Shown piece after piece: positions 44,617 through 44,762 of a stretch of DNA of 44,762 nucleotides. Within the stretch, counting starts at the first letter, position 1. Each line of letters begins with the position of its first letter. The stretch lies in assembly GCA_903912435.1 (NCBI GenBank), contig CAIWHI010000271.1, positions 87,327 to 132,088 of the forward strand. The letters are read 5' to 3'. This stretch comes from an uncultured Bacteroidota bacterium. GTDB taxonomy: Bacteria; Bacteroidota; Bacteroidia; Chitinophagales; Chitinophagaceae. A program made the translations under genes and the position numbers. The notes beneath the pieces were generated by a model. It ran no database searches. It had not been told where the DNA came from and worked only from the letters and a program-made list of their open reading frames with translations.

Positions 44617-44762
44617 GCTGCGCGATACCTAAACATGGCCTTTGGAAGACCTCGCTGACCTTCTGGGTATTGGATCTTTAAAGAAGTCAACAGATCAGTC
44701 CACTGAGCGGAGATCTTATCAATATTGAAACGAGTATCGGCATAAGACTTGACAAAGCGCAA
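44613..44762 (-). CDS. Partial CDS (C-terminal 49 aa), possibly a glycosyltransferase or LPS/capsule gene
   Basis: Open frame ...LRFVKSYADTRFNIDKISAQWTDLLTSLKIQYPEGQRGLPKAMFRYRAA*, ATGA overlap with hddA; missing from the track due to the window edge. Confidence 0.6.
   Translation of the reverse strand: MRFVKSYADTRFNIDKISAQWTDLLTSLKIQYPEGQRGLPKAMFRYRAA

Noticed and set aside
1-44762. Genome-wide amber (TAG) recoding
   Set aside because: TAG is used as an apparent normal stop in other genes (for example 5222, 15426, 24134), so the two ambers at 20.2 kb are treated as local; a suppressor tRNA elsewhere cannot be excluded.

Overview
This window is part of a T4-like (contractile-tail) phage genome. 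Left part, minus strand: tail-fibre-like repeat proteins (the first is cut by the window edge and missing from the ORF track), large structural proteins, and baseplate wedge genes (gp8-like, a gp7-position protein, gp6). Right part: head completion gp4, a gp19/gp54-like tail-tube protein, gp26- and gp51-like proteins, a candidate holin and a glucosaminidase-like lysin on the minus strand. These diverge from gp48, gp53, a gp27-like hub, gp5 OB domain, a separate spike, PAAR and gp25 on the plus strand. A replication/transcription cluster (gp33-, gp59- and gp32-like), tRNA-Arg(UCU), PhoH, RNase H and a heptose cluster (GmhA, HddA) are also present. The interval 19.6-25.8 kb is accessory. It has at least six related copies of a regulatory cassette (short CATAG-N3-CTATG dyad, then TACCTAATTT, then TATATTGATCAT), a 41-bp perfect inverted repeat around a potentially structured ~170-nt element, an interrupted MGLDM-type gene with two in-frame amber codons plus a probable frameshift, and several tiny ORFs below the track cutoff. 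Four promoter-like sequences with exact or near-exact sigma70 consensus (TTGACA-17-TATAAT type) are present. All family calls come from reading the sequence and recalled family motifs; no searches were run.
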